This document shows positions 35,503-43,363 of a stretch of 64,000 nucleotides of DNA, one piece after another. Below the pieces are notes generated by a model. That model saw nothing but the letters and a program-made list of their open reading frames with translations, made no database searches and was not told the DNA's origin. The position numbers and the translations under genes were made by a program. Source of the DNA: JAIEPW01 sp964406035. Lineage in GTDB: Bacteria > Acidobacteriota > Terriglobia > Bryobacterales > Bryobacteraceae. Numbering within the stretch: the first letter of the stretch is position 1; each line of letters opens with the position of its first letter. Where the stretch lies: the NCBI GenBank assembly GCA_964406035.1, contig CAYOQB010000005.1:11594-75593 (forward strand), read 5' to 3'.

Positions 35503-36126
35503 CTAAGGCAGCTTGAAAACCGCGTATTCGAGCTCTTCCAGCCCGCCCGCGAAGAAGTGATCCCGCGCCGGAATAGCGATCAGTTGCTTGGGGTCGGGCA
35601 GCGCATCCACGACTTTGCGCAGATCTTCCAAAGGCCCGTATTCGTCGTGCGAGCTTTGGATGAAGTAGCGCGGAACGGTGCAGTTCGCGAGGAACTGCCG
35701 GTCGGGATAGATGGTGGGGAAGCCGACCGGGATCAGGCGGCGGGCGCCGATGCCGGGGCAGCCGAGGCGGCAGATTACGCGGCTGCCGAAGCTAAACCCG
35801 GCGAGCGTGAAGGGCAGATCGGGGTAGCGGCGGCGCAACTCGTCCAGCGCCGCGCGAGCATCTTCCACTTCTCCGTCGCCGCGATCGTAGACGCCTTCGC
35901 TGAGGTTCACGCCGCGGTAGTTGAAGCGAAGCACCACGCAGCCGGCGTGCCGAAGGCCGCGCGCCACGCGATGCACCACTTTGTTGTGCATGGTGCCGCC
36001 GTGTTGCGGATGCGGATGGCAGACGAGCGCGGCTTCGCGAGGCTCGGCGTCCTCGGGTTCCTCCAGCAGCGCCTCCAGGCGACCGGCGGGTCCCGCGACA
36101 AACAACGTTTCGATCTTGCGAATCAT
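35503..36126 (-). CDS. Alpha/beta hydrolase
   Basis: A 207-residue cytoplasmic alpha/beta hydrolase. The oxyanion segment is LVCHPHPQHGGTMHNKV, the nucleophile elbow is AGFSFGS (S112), and a C-terminal DHFFAGG gives the catalytic His. This pattern, including CHPHPQHGG, is common in a bacterial group of unknown substrate sometimes compared with dienelactone hydrolase. The stop of the YajQ gene upstream and this ATG are adjacent (YajQ ends at 36127), so the two form an operon. Confidence 0.85.
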   Translation of the reverse strand: MIRKIETLFVAGPAGRLEALLEEPEDAEPREAALVCHPHPQHGGTMHNKVVHRVARGLRHAGCVVLRFNYRGVNLSEGVYDRGDGEVEDARAALDELRRRYPDLPFTLAGFSFGSRVICRLGCPGIGARRLIPVGFPTIYPDRQFLANCTVPRYFIQSSHDEYGPLEDLRKVVDALPDPKQLIAIPARDHFFAGGLEELEYAVFKLP

Positions 36127-36627
36127 CTAGTTGGAACGGTAGTTGGTGAACTGCATGTCGATGCCGAAGTCGTGCCCGCGCAGCAGCGCGATAACGTCCT
36201 GCAGCGTGTCGCGATCCTTGCCGGCGACACGCACGAAGTCGCCTTGGATGGACGCCTGCACCTTCTTTTTCGCGTCCTTGATCAGCTTCACGATCTCGCG
36301 GGCTTTCTCCGTGGAGATTCCCTGCTGCAAGGTAATCTCCTGGCGGACGGTGGAGGAAGCGGCGGTCTCGATCTTGCCGTAGGTAAGCCCCTTCAGCGGA
36401 ACCTGGCGCTTCACCAGCTTCGACTCCAGGATGTCCTTCACCGCTTTCAGCTTGAAATCGTCCTTGGAATGCAGCGTGATCTTGCTGTCCTTCTCGTTCA
36501 GCTCGATGGTGGAATGCGAGTCCTTCAGGTCGTAGCGGGTGGTGATCTCCTTCATCGCCTGCTGGATGGCATTCACCACTTCGGGGAGCTCGATCTTGGA
36601 AACAATGTCAAAACTATTGTCGGGCAT
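36127..36627 (-). CDS. yajQ: YajQ family nucleotide-binding protein
   Basis: A 166-residue protein matching YajQ over its full length (family ~163). Features are SFDIVSKIELPEVVNAIQQ at the start, YDLKDSHSTIELNE, and a repeated second RRM-like half ending DFGIDMQFTNYR. YajQ proteins bind nucleotides (cyclic di-GMP in Xanthomonas) and may act as transcription co-factors; the exact role here is unknown. It is the first gene of a two-gene minus-strand unit with the alpha/beta hydrolase and is divergent from a TonB receptor. Confidence 0.92.
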   Translation of the reverse strand: MPDNSFDIVSKIELPEVVNAIQQAMKEITTRYDLKDSHSTIELNEKDSKITLHSKDDFKLKAVKDILESKLVKRQVPLKGLTYGKIETAASSTVRQEITLQQGISTEKAREIVKLIKDAKKKVQASIQGDFVRVAGKDRDTLQDVIALLRGHDFGIDMQFTNYRSN

Positions 36628-36684
36628 GGGTCAGAATCTCAGTCTCGCATAAGTGCCGGGCGCGGCTGCCGGAGACGAAATCGA

Positions 36685-36714
36685 TTGCCCTCATATTCGG
36701 CCAGGAGTTATACT
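36685..36714 (+). promoter_or_regulatory. Sigma-70-type promoter of the first TonB receptor
   Basis: TTGCCC (36685-36690), spacer 18, TATACT (36709-36714). The receptor's ATG is 24 bases further, preceded by GGGGGTG as ribosome-binding site. Confidence 0.6.
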
Positions 36715-36738
36715 CAACCCAGCTTGACGGGGGTGTCG

Positions 36739-39700
36739 ATGAATACATTTCTGAAGTGTTTGTGGATCAGCCTGATGGCGGGATTGCTGGCGGCGCAGAC
36801 CGTCACCGGTTCGCTGGAGGGCCGCGTGACCGACCCGAGCGGCAGCGTGCTGCCCGGGGCCAAAATCACGGTGAAAAACAAGGATACGAACCTGACCCGG
36901 GAGGCGGTCACCAACAGCCAGGGCTATTATCAGCTCACGTTCCTTCCGCTGGGCGAGTACACGGTGGTGGCGGAGGCCCAAGGATTCGCGCGCACGACGC
37001 GCAACGCGATCGTGGAATTGGCCACGGTGCGCGCGGCAGACTTCCAGTTGCAGCTCTCCAGTGTGGCGGCGGAGGTGACGGTCTCCGCGGACGCCGCGCT
37101 AATCGACACGGCGCGCGGGGAGGTCCGCAACTCGCTCGATGAAAAGACGATCGAGGACCGGCCCCTGCCGTCGCGCAACATTTTGTCGCTGGTGGAGCAG
37201 ATGGCGGGATTTCAGAGCTCGGGCTCGTTCGGCGGCGTGAACAACCCCACGCTGTCCTCGGGGTCCTATGTTTCCTTCAACGGAACCGGCACCCGCTCGG
37301 CGAGCTTCCAGGTGGACGGCGTCAACAACGACGACAACTCGGAAGGCACCAATCGCCAGAACGTCAACATTTCGTCGATCAAGGAATTCCAGGTGCTGAC
37401 AAACGCATACTCGGCCGAGTTCGGACGTGCCGGGGGCGCGGTGGTCCTGGTGCAGACCAAGTCCGGCACCAACCGCTGGCATGGCGATCTCTATGAGTTC
37501 CTGCAGAATGACAAGCTGAATTCGAACAGTTTTGTGAACAATGCGCTGGGGCGGAACGCCGCCGGGCAGGAGGTCGCCCCGCGTCCGCCGATCCGTCGCA
37601 ATCAATTCGGCGGGACCGTGGGCGGACCGATTCTTCGGAACAAGCTGTTCTTCTTCCTGAGCGGTGAAGCGACGCAGCTCCGGCAGTACACTACAATCCG
37701 CCGCTGGCTGATCCCCGCACAGCAGCTCCAGGTGGGCGAATGCCGGCTCTGCCTGAATCCGGCGGAGCATCCAAATCTGGATGCCGATCGCCGCTTCCTG
37801 CAGAGCATCCTGGACCGCTTTCCCCGCGTGGCGCCCAACGCGACGAACGTCTGTCCGCAGTGCTTCGTGGGGCAGCGCCCGTCCGATTTTCCGGATCGCG
37901 ACTACTCGGCCAAGCTGGATTGGATCGCTTCCGCTAAGAACACAGTCGCTCTGCGCTACCAGTATTCGCGGCAGCGCCGCGATCCCGGCGAGCTGATTCC
38001 CGGTGAGGTGGCCCGGCAGAACAACAAGCAGCAGAACCTGGGGCTGACCGCGACGCAACTGTTTACGCCGACGTTGTGGGGCGAGTTCCGCTTTGGGCTG
38101 GGCTTACGCACCACCACAGTGAACATCTCCGGCGGCAACGATACGCCCGTGGTGCGAATTAGCAATCCGGGACCGGCGGCCTATTCGACCACCCTGCTGG
38201 GGAACGCGAACCAGTTCCCGATCCTGCGCTACCAAACGGATTTCCAGTACGTGTACAACCTTTCGTGGATTGCCGGCAAGCACGTGATCCGCGCCGGAGT
38301 TGATTACCGCCGCCAGTGGCTGGATGATCGCGCGGATCAGGCGTCGCGCGGCTTCTGGAACTTCGCGGCGACCGGAGTACTCGGGACAGCGGGACGCTAC
38401 GAAGGTTACGAGAACTTCCTGCGCGGCTTCGCGACCAGTTTCCAGCGGGGCTACGGCAACTTCTTCACCCGGAACCGCAGCGCGGAGTTCAACCAGTACA
38501 TCCAGGACGATTTCAAGCTGACTCCCAATCTGACGCTGAACCTCGGCCTGCGGTATGAGTACGTGCTGGCGCCTAAGGAAGTGGATGGCTTTATCAACTA
38601 CGGCTACGGCAATTACGGCGCTTTCCAACCGCGGTTTGGATTCGCCTGGGTGCCGGTGAAGTCTAACCGCATCCTGAACCTGATCACCGGCGGGTCGCAG
38701 CAGAGCGCCATTCGAGGCGGGTTTGGCATGTTCAACAACCGGATCTTCGGGTCGATCTTCTCGCAGCGCGCCAATTTGCGCGCGCTTCCGCCCTATGGCG
38801 CGGTGCGCAGCTTCGATCCGACTTTCAACGTAGCCGATCCGTCGAACGGCTTCGTGTTCCGCCCGGACCAGCCGGTGGGACGCATCGATATCGCGCGCGT
38901 GGACCCGAGCCTGCGCCTTCCCTGGGTCTATCAGTGGAACTTCACCTTCGACCGGCAGTTCGGGAAAGCAGTGACCATGTCGCTCGGCTATAACGGGACT
39001 CGCGGAATCGGGCTGCTCGGATTCAATTCCCTGAACCGGGCGCAGTTCCCGTTCACGGACCCGATCACCGGGATTCGGTACGATCGCGTAGATCCGAATC
39101 CGGCCAACACGGCGCCAGCGCCGGGGGTGATTTCGCAGGCGCAGCCGCGCGTGAACAATCGCCGCCCCGATCCGCGCTATCTGAACGTCAACTTCATCAC
39201 CAACAACATCTGGACCTACTATCACAGCCTGCGCGCGGAGATCCGCAAACGCAATCGGGCGGGCTTCCACTGGTCCGTGGCCTACACGCTGTCCAAGTCC
39301 ATCGACACCGGATCGGACGCCTTCGAAGGCGATCCCATCACCGAGTTCGACGGGCCGGCGAGCAATCGCGGTCTGAGCTCCCTGCACCAGTTGCATCGCC
39401 TCAATCTGAACTACAGCTATGAGCTGCCGTGGTTCAAGCGAGGACTCGGATGGAAGCGGCAGGTTCTCGGCGGCTGGCAAATCTCGGGGAACAACACGTT
39501 CGCTACCGGAAACCCCTTCACGGTGCTCGCGGGAACGGATGTGAACGGCGACGGCATCAACAACGATCGCGGGGTGCTGATCAACAACTCGTTCTTCGGC
39601 ACCAGCGTGGACAACGGCCGCGTGGACCCGGCAACGGGCCGCGTGATCAGCACCCTGCAGCTTCCCGCGACGGCCTTTCTGCCCCCGGCTGCGCGGTTCT

Positions 39701-40002
39701 TCGATCCGGGCGGCACCGGCGCCGGCAGCCTGGGCCGCAACACTTTCTTCGGGCAGGGCATTACCTTCTGGGATCTGGGCGTGACCAAGAAGTTTGCCGT
39801 GCGCGAGGGCCACAACCTGACGTTCCGGGCGGAGATGTACAACGTGACGAATACGCCGCGCTGGGCGTTCCCCGGCCGCAGCCTGAACGCCGTATCCTTC
39901 GGGGTGATTGCTGGAACGTACAACCCGCAGAACTTCGTTGGCGCCAGCCGCACGGACGATCTGAATCGCGTCGTTCAGCTTTCGCTGCGCTACATTTTCT
40001 AG
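36739..40002 (+). CDS. TonB-dependent receptor, Oar-like, with carboxypeptidase-regulatory domain
   Basis: A 1087-residue outer-membrane protein. It has a signal peptide (MNTFLKCLWISLMAGLLAAQ), a CarboxypepD_reg-like beta-sandwich (GRVTDPSGSVLPGAKITVKN ... GYYQLTFLPLGEYTVVAEA), a plug-like region (RPLPSRNILSLVEQMAGFQS) and a large barrel rich in alternating aromatic strands. The last residues are LSLRYIF, a typical barrel end with C-terminal Phe. Oar-like receptors are numerous in Acidobacteriota and are thought to import or bind polymers or peptides. ATG 36739 is fixed by the signal peptide and ribosome-binding site. The next gene begins immediately at the stop. Confidence 0.9.
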   Translation: MNTFLKCLWISLMAGLLAAQTVTGSLEGRVTDPSGSVLPGAKITVKNKDTNLTREAVTNSQGYYQLTFLPLGEYTVVAEAQGFARTTRNAIVELATVRAADFQLQLSSVAAEVTVSADAALIDTARGEVRNSLDEKTIEDRPLPSRNILSLVEQMAGFQSSGSFGGVNNPTLSSGSYVSFNGTGTRSASFQVDGVNNDDNSEGTNRQNVNISSIKEFQVLTNAYSAEFGRAGGAVVLVQTKSGTNRWHGDLYEFLQNDKLNSNSFVNNALGRNAAGQEVAPRPPIRRNQFGGTVGGPILRNKLFFFLSGEATQLRQYTTIRRWLIPAQQLQVGECRLCLNPAEHPNLDADRRFLQSILDRFPRVAPNATNVCPQCFVGQRPSDFPDRDYSAKLDWIASAKNTVALRYQYSRQRRDPGELIPGEVARQNNKQQNLGLTATQLFTPTLWGEFRFGLGLRTTTVNISGGNDTPVVRISNPGPAAYSTTLLGNANQFPILRYQTDFQYVYNLSWIAGKHVIRAGVDYRRQWLDDRADQASRGFWNFAATGVLGTAGRYEGYENFLRGFATSFQRGYGNFFTRNRSAEFNQYIQDDFKLTPNLTLNLGLRYEYVLAPKEVDGFINYGYGNYGAFQPRFGFAWVPVKSNRILNLITGGSQQSAIRGGFGMFNNRIFGSIFSQRANLRALPPYGAVRSFDPTFNVADPSNGFVFRPDQPVGRIDIARVDPSLRLPWVYQWNFTFDRQFGKAVTMSLGYNGTRGIGLLGFNSLNRAQFPFTDPITGIRYDRVDPNPANTAPAPGVISQAQPRVNNRRPDPRYLNVNFITNNIWTYYHSLRAEIRKRNRAGFHWSVAYTLSKSIDTGSDAFEGDPITEFDGPASNRGLSSLHQLHRLNLNYSYELPWFKRGLGWKRQVLGGWQISGNNTFATGNPFTVLAGTDVNGDGINNDRGVLINNSFFGTSVDNGRVDPATGRVISTLQLPATAFLPPAARFFDPGGTGAGSLGRNTFFGQGITFWDLGVTKKFAVREGHNLTFRAEMYNVTNTPRWAFPGRSLNAVSFGVIAGTYNPQNFVGASRTDDLNRVVQLSLRYIF

Positions 40003-40668
40003 ATGTCGTCCGTACTGGCGTGGATCGCGCTGGGACTGGCCTTCGTGCTGGCCCTGGCCTTCCACCCCCGCGTGTTCTTCGGGCCTACATACTCGGGAGG
40101 ATTCCTATCCTTCCGCGACCTGTTCCGCGCCGGACACTGGGTCATCCTCGCGCTGGCGGTGGGGAGCCTGGTTGCGTTCGGGATGCGCAGCCTGCGGTCG
40201 GCGGGATTCATTCTGGCGGCGCTGCTGTGCGGTTTTGAGCTCATCGCCGGCTTCCCATTGCTGTCGGGCGACCTGACATTGTGGCGATGGTTCCAGGAGA
40301 GTCGCGCGCGCGCGGCGCGGCGGACGGCCGAAGCGGCGATCTCCTCGGAGTTTGCGGGTGCGTGGGTCGCGGAGGACGGCGCCGTCTATCGTTTTCAGGC
40401 GGATGCGGTCGAGGCGCCGGGTTGCACGCTCACCGGGCCGCCGGAGTATGCGATGGAGGCGCCCGGGACGCGAGCCTGGTTTGCTGAGGCAGGTTTGCAG
40501 GAGAAGCGAATGCCTCGCGTGTCGTTCACCTGCCTGGATCGGATGGCCAGCGGTTATCGCGTTTCCGAAGCCGAGATCTGGCTGGAGGACTGGCGCGGAG
40601 GGGAAGCCCGCAGGATCGTCCTGCGGCGCCGGGACACGACGGTCAGGACTCCAGGCGCAGGTGGCTGA
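40003..40668 (+). CDS. Membrane protein of unknown function directly behind the TonB receptor
   Basis: A 221-residue protein. Its ATG follows the receptor's TAG without a gap (TAGATG), so it is translated from the same message. There are three N-terminal helices (WIALGLAFVLALAFHP, HWVILALAVGSLVAFGM, GFILAALLCGFELIAG), then a soluble domain of ~120 residues with no recognised family. It may be an inner-membrane partner of the receptor, but this rests only on position. Its 3' end overlaps the convergent DUF362 gene by 26 bases. Confidence 0.6.
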   Translation: MSSVLAWIALGLAFVLALAFHPRVFFGPTYSGGFLSFRDLFRAGHWVILALAVGSLVAFGMRSLRSAGFILAALLCGFELIAGFPLLSGDLTLWRWFQESRARAARRTAEAAISSEFAGAWVAEDGAVYRFQADAVEAPGCTLTGPPEYAMEAPGTRAWFAEAGLQEKRMPRVSFTCLDRMASGYRVSEAEIWLEDWRGGEARRIVLRRRDTTVRTPGAGG

Positions 40669-41611
40669 ACTCGCCGACCACCTGGAAATTCGTTCGGACC
40701 GAGCCGATGCGTTCGCCGCGCTGCTCGATATCGGATTCGAGGCTCGCCCCGAGGTGTTCGGACATGGCCAGGTACTCAACCCGCGCAGGATTCAGGCCCA
40801 TGATGCGGCAGCAAGTGGAATCCACCGCGCGGAGGTCCGAGCCCATCACCAGCACCCCGGCGTGCTTGGGAGTCCCTTGAATCGGGCCGTTGCCTTCCAT
40901 GCCGGTGATTCCGTCCACGATGGCAAAGCTGCGATGGAAGATGCGGTTCAATTCGACAATCGAGCGGGGGATGCCAACGTGGTGCAGCTTGTTCTTTGGC
41001 CAGCCGTAGACGCATCCGGGAACCAGGCCGAAGTAGTTCTTCATGCTGAGCGTTGCGCCGGCCCAGTGGTGCGTTTTCATCTTGGCAACCGACACGATCA
41101 GATCCGCGCGTAAGGCGGTGTTGGGCAGCCAGATCTCGCCCTCGTCCGCAAAGCCCTGCACGGCGGTGACGTCGTCGCGATTCAGGTCCGTGAAGCGGGA
41201 GTCGAACTTGGGGATTTCGCGACGGTAGCGGGTGAGCTCCGCCAGATCCCAGGTGTCGCGGCGGTGTCCCGGCCCTTCGCCAATGGTGACCTCAGCCGCG
41301 CCGAGTTTCTGAAACACTTCCAATGCGGCTGCGAGAACCGATACGTCCGTGTTGATCGCGGTGGAGCGATCGAACTCCACCATGTTGGGCTTCAGCAGGA
41401 TACGTTTTCCGCGAACATCCAGGCCGCAGGCCTGCACGCCTTCCAGGATCTTCGCCGCGAGTTCAACGGAATAAGACGAGGCCTTGACGATCGCCACGGG
41501 CGATTTCGCTCGCGGGGTGGGACGCCGTTCGGTGAGCTTCTCGTACCCCGCGGTTCCGGCGAGCGCGCCCGCTCCCGCCACCAGCATCCAATCGCGGCGC
41601 TTCAGTTTCAT
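40643..41611 (-). CDS. Tat-exported DUF362 domain protein
   Basis: A 322-residue protein with a twin-arginine-type start (KRRDWMLVAGAGALAGTAG) and a DUF362 domain: KRILLKPNMVEF, AEVTIGEGPGHRRDT, LIVSVAKMKTHHWAGATLSMKN and AVDSTCCRIMGL are family segments. DUF362 proteins are often Fe-S or redox-associated, but here there is no ferredoxin motif. Tat export suggests a folded cofactor. Its ATG overlaps the stop of the toroid-repeat gene upstream by four bases (ATGA), so the two are co-translated. Confidence 0.85.
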   Translation of the reverse strand: MKLKRRDWMLVAGAGALAGTAGYEKLTERRPTPRAKSPVAIVKASSYSVELAAKILEGVQACGLDVRGKRILLKPNMVEFDRSTAINTDVSVLAAALEVFQKLGAAEVTIGEGPGHRRDTWDLAELTRYRREIPKFDSRFTDLNRDDVTAVQGFADEGEIWLPNTALRADLIVSVAKMKTHHWAGATLSMKNYFGLVPGCVYGWPKNKLHHVGIPRSIVELNRIFHRSFAIVDGITGMEGNGPIQGTPKHAGVLVMGSDLRAVDSTCCRIMGLNPARVEYLAMSEHLGASLESDIEQRGERIGSVRTNFQVVGEFSHLRLES

Positions 41612-42480
41612 GCGGCCTTCAGGACCTCCGGTTTGGTGAGCGCAATCACTTCGAGGGCAGTCACCAGGATGTCGCCTCCCGCCGGCAGTTCCGGCGCGAT
41701 TTCCGCCTGCGACTCCATGCCCCAGTTGCGGAGGGCGATGGTCAGCCAGGCGGCGGCCATGCGGGAGCGTTCCTGGTAGCCTCTGGCAAAGTCCAAGGCC
41801 GGCTGCATCGCCGCGCGATTGTGCCCTTGCAGTCCGAGCAGCGCAAGCGCGGTGGTTTCGGGATAGGAAGGCAAGTCGATCTTCAGCGCCCGAGGCCCGC
41901 CGTAGTTCCAGCCGCCGTCGCTGCAGCGGACGTCGAGCAGTTGCTTCTCGCCGGTTTCGATGCGGGACTTCAAGGTTGGCGACGGGACCTTCGCCGCGGC
42001 GCGTTTCAGCGCGATCAACGCGTGCGCCGTCGGCTCCACCCAACTGGTGGTTCCGCGCAGCCACGGCCAGCCGGTAAGTTCCACGTTACGGCCGGGGTCA
42101 ACCAGGCCGGTTCGCGCAGCCAGCCGGTTGCGGAAGGCGTTCTCCTCGCCGCGAGTTCCCAGCAGCCACTCGACTCCGCTCGCGAAGGGCTCGCCCGTTT
42201 CCCCCCGGGCGCAAGCCCAGGCGACGGCCAGCGCGGTGGTCCAGTTGGAGATCGCTACTGCCGCGCTGGGACGCCAACCCTTGTCGGAACCCCGCCAGTG
42301 CCGGACGCACTCCCAGGCGCGAGCCTCCTCCGGCCCGCCCAAGGCCAGCGCCGCGTAATATGTCGGCTCCAGCCACGATCGCTTGCGTGGGAAATATCCC
42401 CAGCCGCCGTCGGCGTTCTGCGATCCGCGCAGGAACTCCTTTCGCCGGGCCAGGGCCGTTGCGTCCATCACCGCTATCAT
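41608..42480 (-). CDS. Alpha/alpha-toroid repeat protein (squalene cyclase/prenyltransferase-like)
   Basis: A 290-residue protein made of repeated helical pairs with QW-type motifs of the terpene-cyclase/prenyltransferase superfamily: GSQNADGGWGYFP near the start and DVRCSDGGWNYGG near residue 190. Repeats such as EPTYYAALALGG and EPTAHALIALKR support a toroid. It lacks the DxDD motif of squalene-hopene cyclase, so a catalytic role is doubtful. No signal peptide. The start is placed at ATG 42480; TTG 42486 and ATG 42468 are alternatives. It is coupled to the exported DUF362 protein downstream. Confidence 0.75.
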   Translation of the reverse strand: MIAVMDATALARRKEFLRGSQNADGGWGYFPRKRSWLEPTYYAALALGGPEEARAWECVRHWRGSDKGWRPSAAVAISNWTTALAVAWACARGETGEPFASGVEWLLGTRGEENAFRNRLAARTGLVDPGRNVELTGWPWLRGTTSWVEPTAHALIALKRAAAKVPSPTLKSRIETGEKQLLDVRCSDGGWNYGGPRALKIDLPSYPETTALALLGLQGHNRAAMQPALDFARGYQERSRMAAAWLTIALRNWGMESQAEIAPELPAGGDILVTALEVIALTKPEVLKAA

Positions 42481-42523
42481 CGGCAAGACGGCTAACTTTC
42501 TTTATTTGCAGCGAAACGGCCGG

Positions 42524-43222
42524 CTAGTACTCGTCGCGGCGGATGATCTCGTAACACTCACACACCGCCGCTTCCAGTTCCTGGCGGCTGGTGACGGTCA
42601 CGTGGCCATGATCGTAGTTGATGGCTCCGCGGGACTGGAGATTGAGCGCGGTGTGGGTGATGGTCGCGCGGCGCACGCCCAGCATCCGCGCCAGCGATTC
42701 ATGGGTGATGTTGAACGAGTTGCCGTCCAGGCGGTCCAGGAAGCTGAGCAGCCAGCGCGCCACCTGCTGCTCGCTGCTGTGCACCGCGCGGCAGTAGCCG
42801 GCCTGAGCCAGCGTCCGGATCAGCAACCGCACGTAGGAATTCAGGGGCGCCGAGCAGGGCGCGGGCGAGCCCAACGCTTTTTCCAGCGCAGCAAGAGGAA
42901 GGGAGTAGATCGTTCCCGGATGCTGTACGCGCGCCCGCAGCGGCGCTCGCGCCTGCCCGAGGTACGCGGGTACCCCGGCAAAGCCTTCACGTCCCACCAT
43001 CGCTACTTCCACCTCGCGTCCATCCAGGCCGGTGGCGAGCAGAGAGATAATTGCGCTCGCCGGGAAGAAAAGGCAATCCACATGATCGTCGATGTCGAAG
43101 AGCACATCGGGATACGAGAAGACGACTGGCTGCACGCTTGCCCGCACCTGCTCGCCGTGCGCTTCCACGAGTGCGGCAAGAGCTTTGTTCCTCTCAGGCG
43201 GGGGTACGGCCACGGCGAACAC
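42524..43222 (-). CDS. Crp/Fnr-family transcription regulator
   Basis: A 232-residue protein with an N-terminal cyclic-nucleotide-binding-like beta-barrel (residues ~25-145) and a C-terminal winged helix (SLARMLGVRRATITHTALNL as recognition part). Cysteines typical of Fnr are not at the N-terminus. The ligand is unknown; the barrel is divergent (VEVAMVGREGFAGVP in the place of the usual cAMP-contact loop). The start is GTG 43222 with GGAGGG about 12 bases upstream. The divergent kinase gene starts 141 bases away, and paired dyads lie between them. Confidence 0.85.
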   Translation of the reverse strand: MFAVAVPPPERNKALAALVEAHGEQVRASVQPVVFSYPDVLFDIDDHVDCLFFPASAIISLLATGLDGREVEVAMVGREGFAGVPAYLGQARAPLRARVQHPGTIYSLPLAALEKALGSPAPCSAPLNSYVRLLIRTLAQAGYCRAVHSSEQQVARWLLSFLDRLDGNSFNITHESLARMLGVRRATITHTALNLQSRGAINYDHGHVTVTSRQELEAAVCECYEIIRRDEY

Positions 43223-43285
43223 CGATGTATCGTCCCTCCATAGCTAAAGCGTAACTGGTAGGTCGGCCTGCTAGATCCCTCAGCT

Positions 43286-43323
43286 TTGTACGGATTCGTA
43301 CAACTTGTACGAAGTCGTACCAA
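43286..43323. promoter_or_regulatory. Two tandem dyads between the Crp-like regulator and the histidine kinase
   Basis: Dyad 1: TTGTACG-GATT-CGTACAA (43286-43303), perfect. Dyad 2: TTGTACG-AAGT-CGTACCAA (43305-43323), one mismatch. Centres are 19 bases apart. Dyad 2 overlaps the likely -35 region of the kinase gene (TACAGT at 43330-43335 could be the -10). They look like operators for a dimeric regulator. Confidence 0.7.
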
Positions 43324-43363
43324 GTGTGCTACAGTTCGATCGAGTACGCCGGGGAGCAGCTTG

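Noticed and set aside
35557..36738. Upstream extension of the TonB receptor frame, ~394 codons
   Set aside because: It runs antisense to the alpha/beta hydrolase and YajQ genes. The receptor's signal peptide and ribosome-binding site start at 36739.
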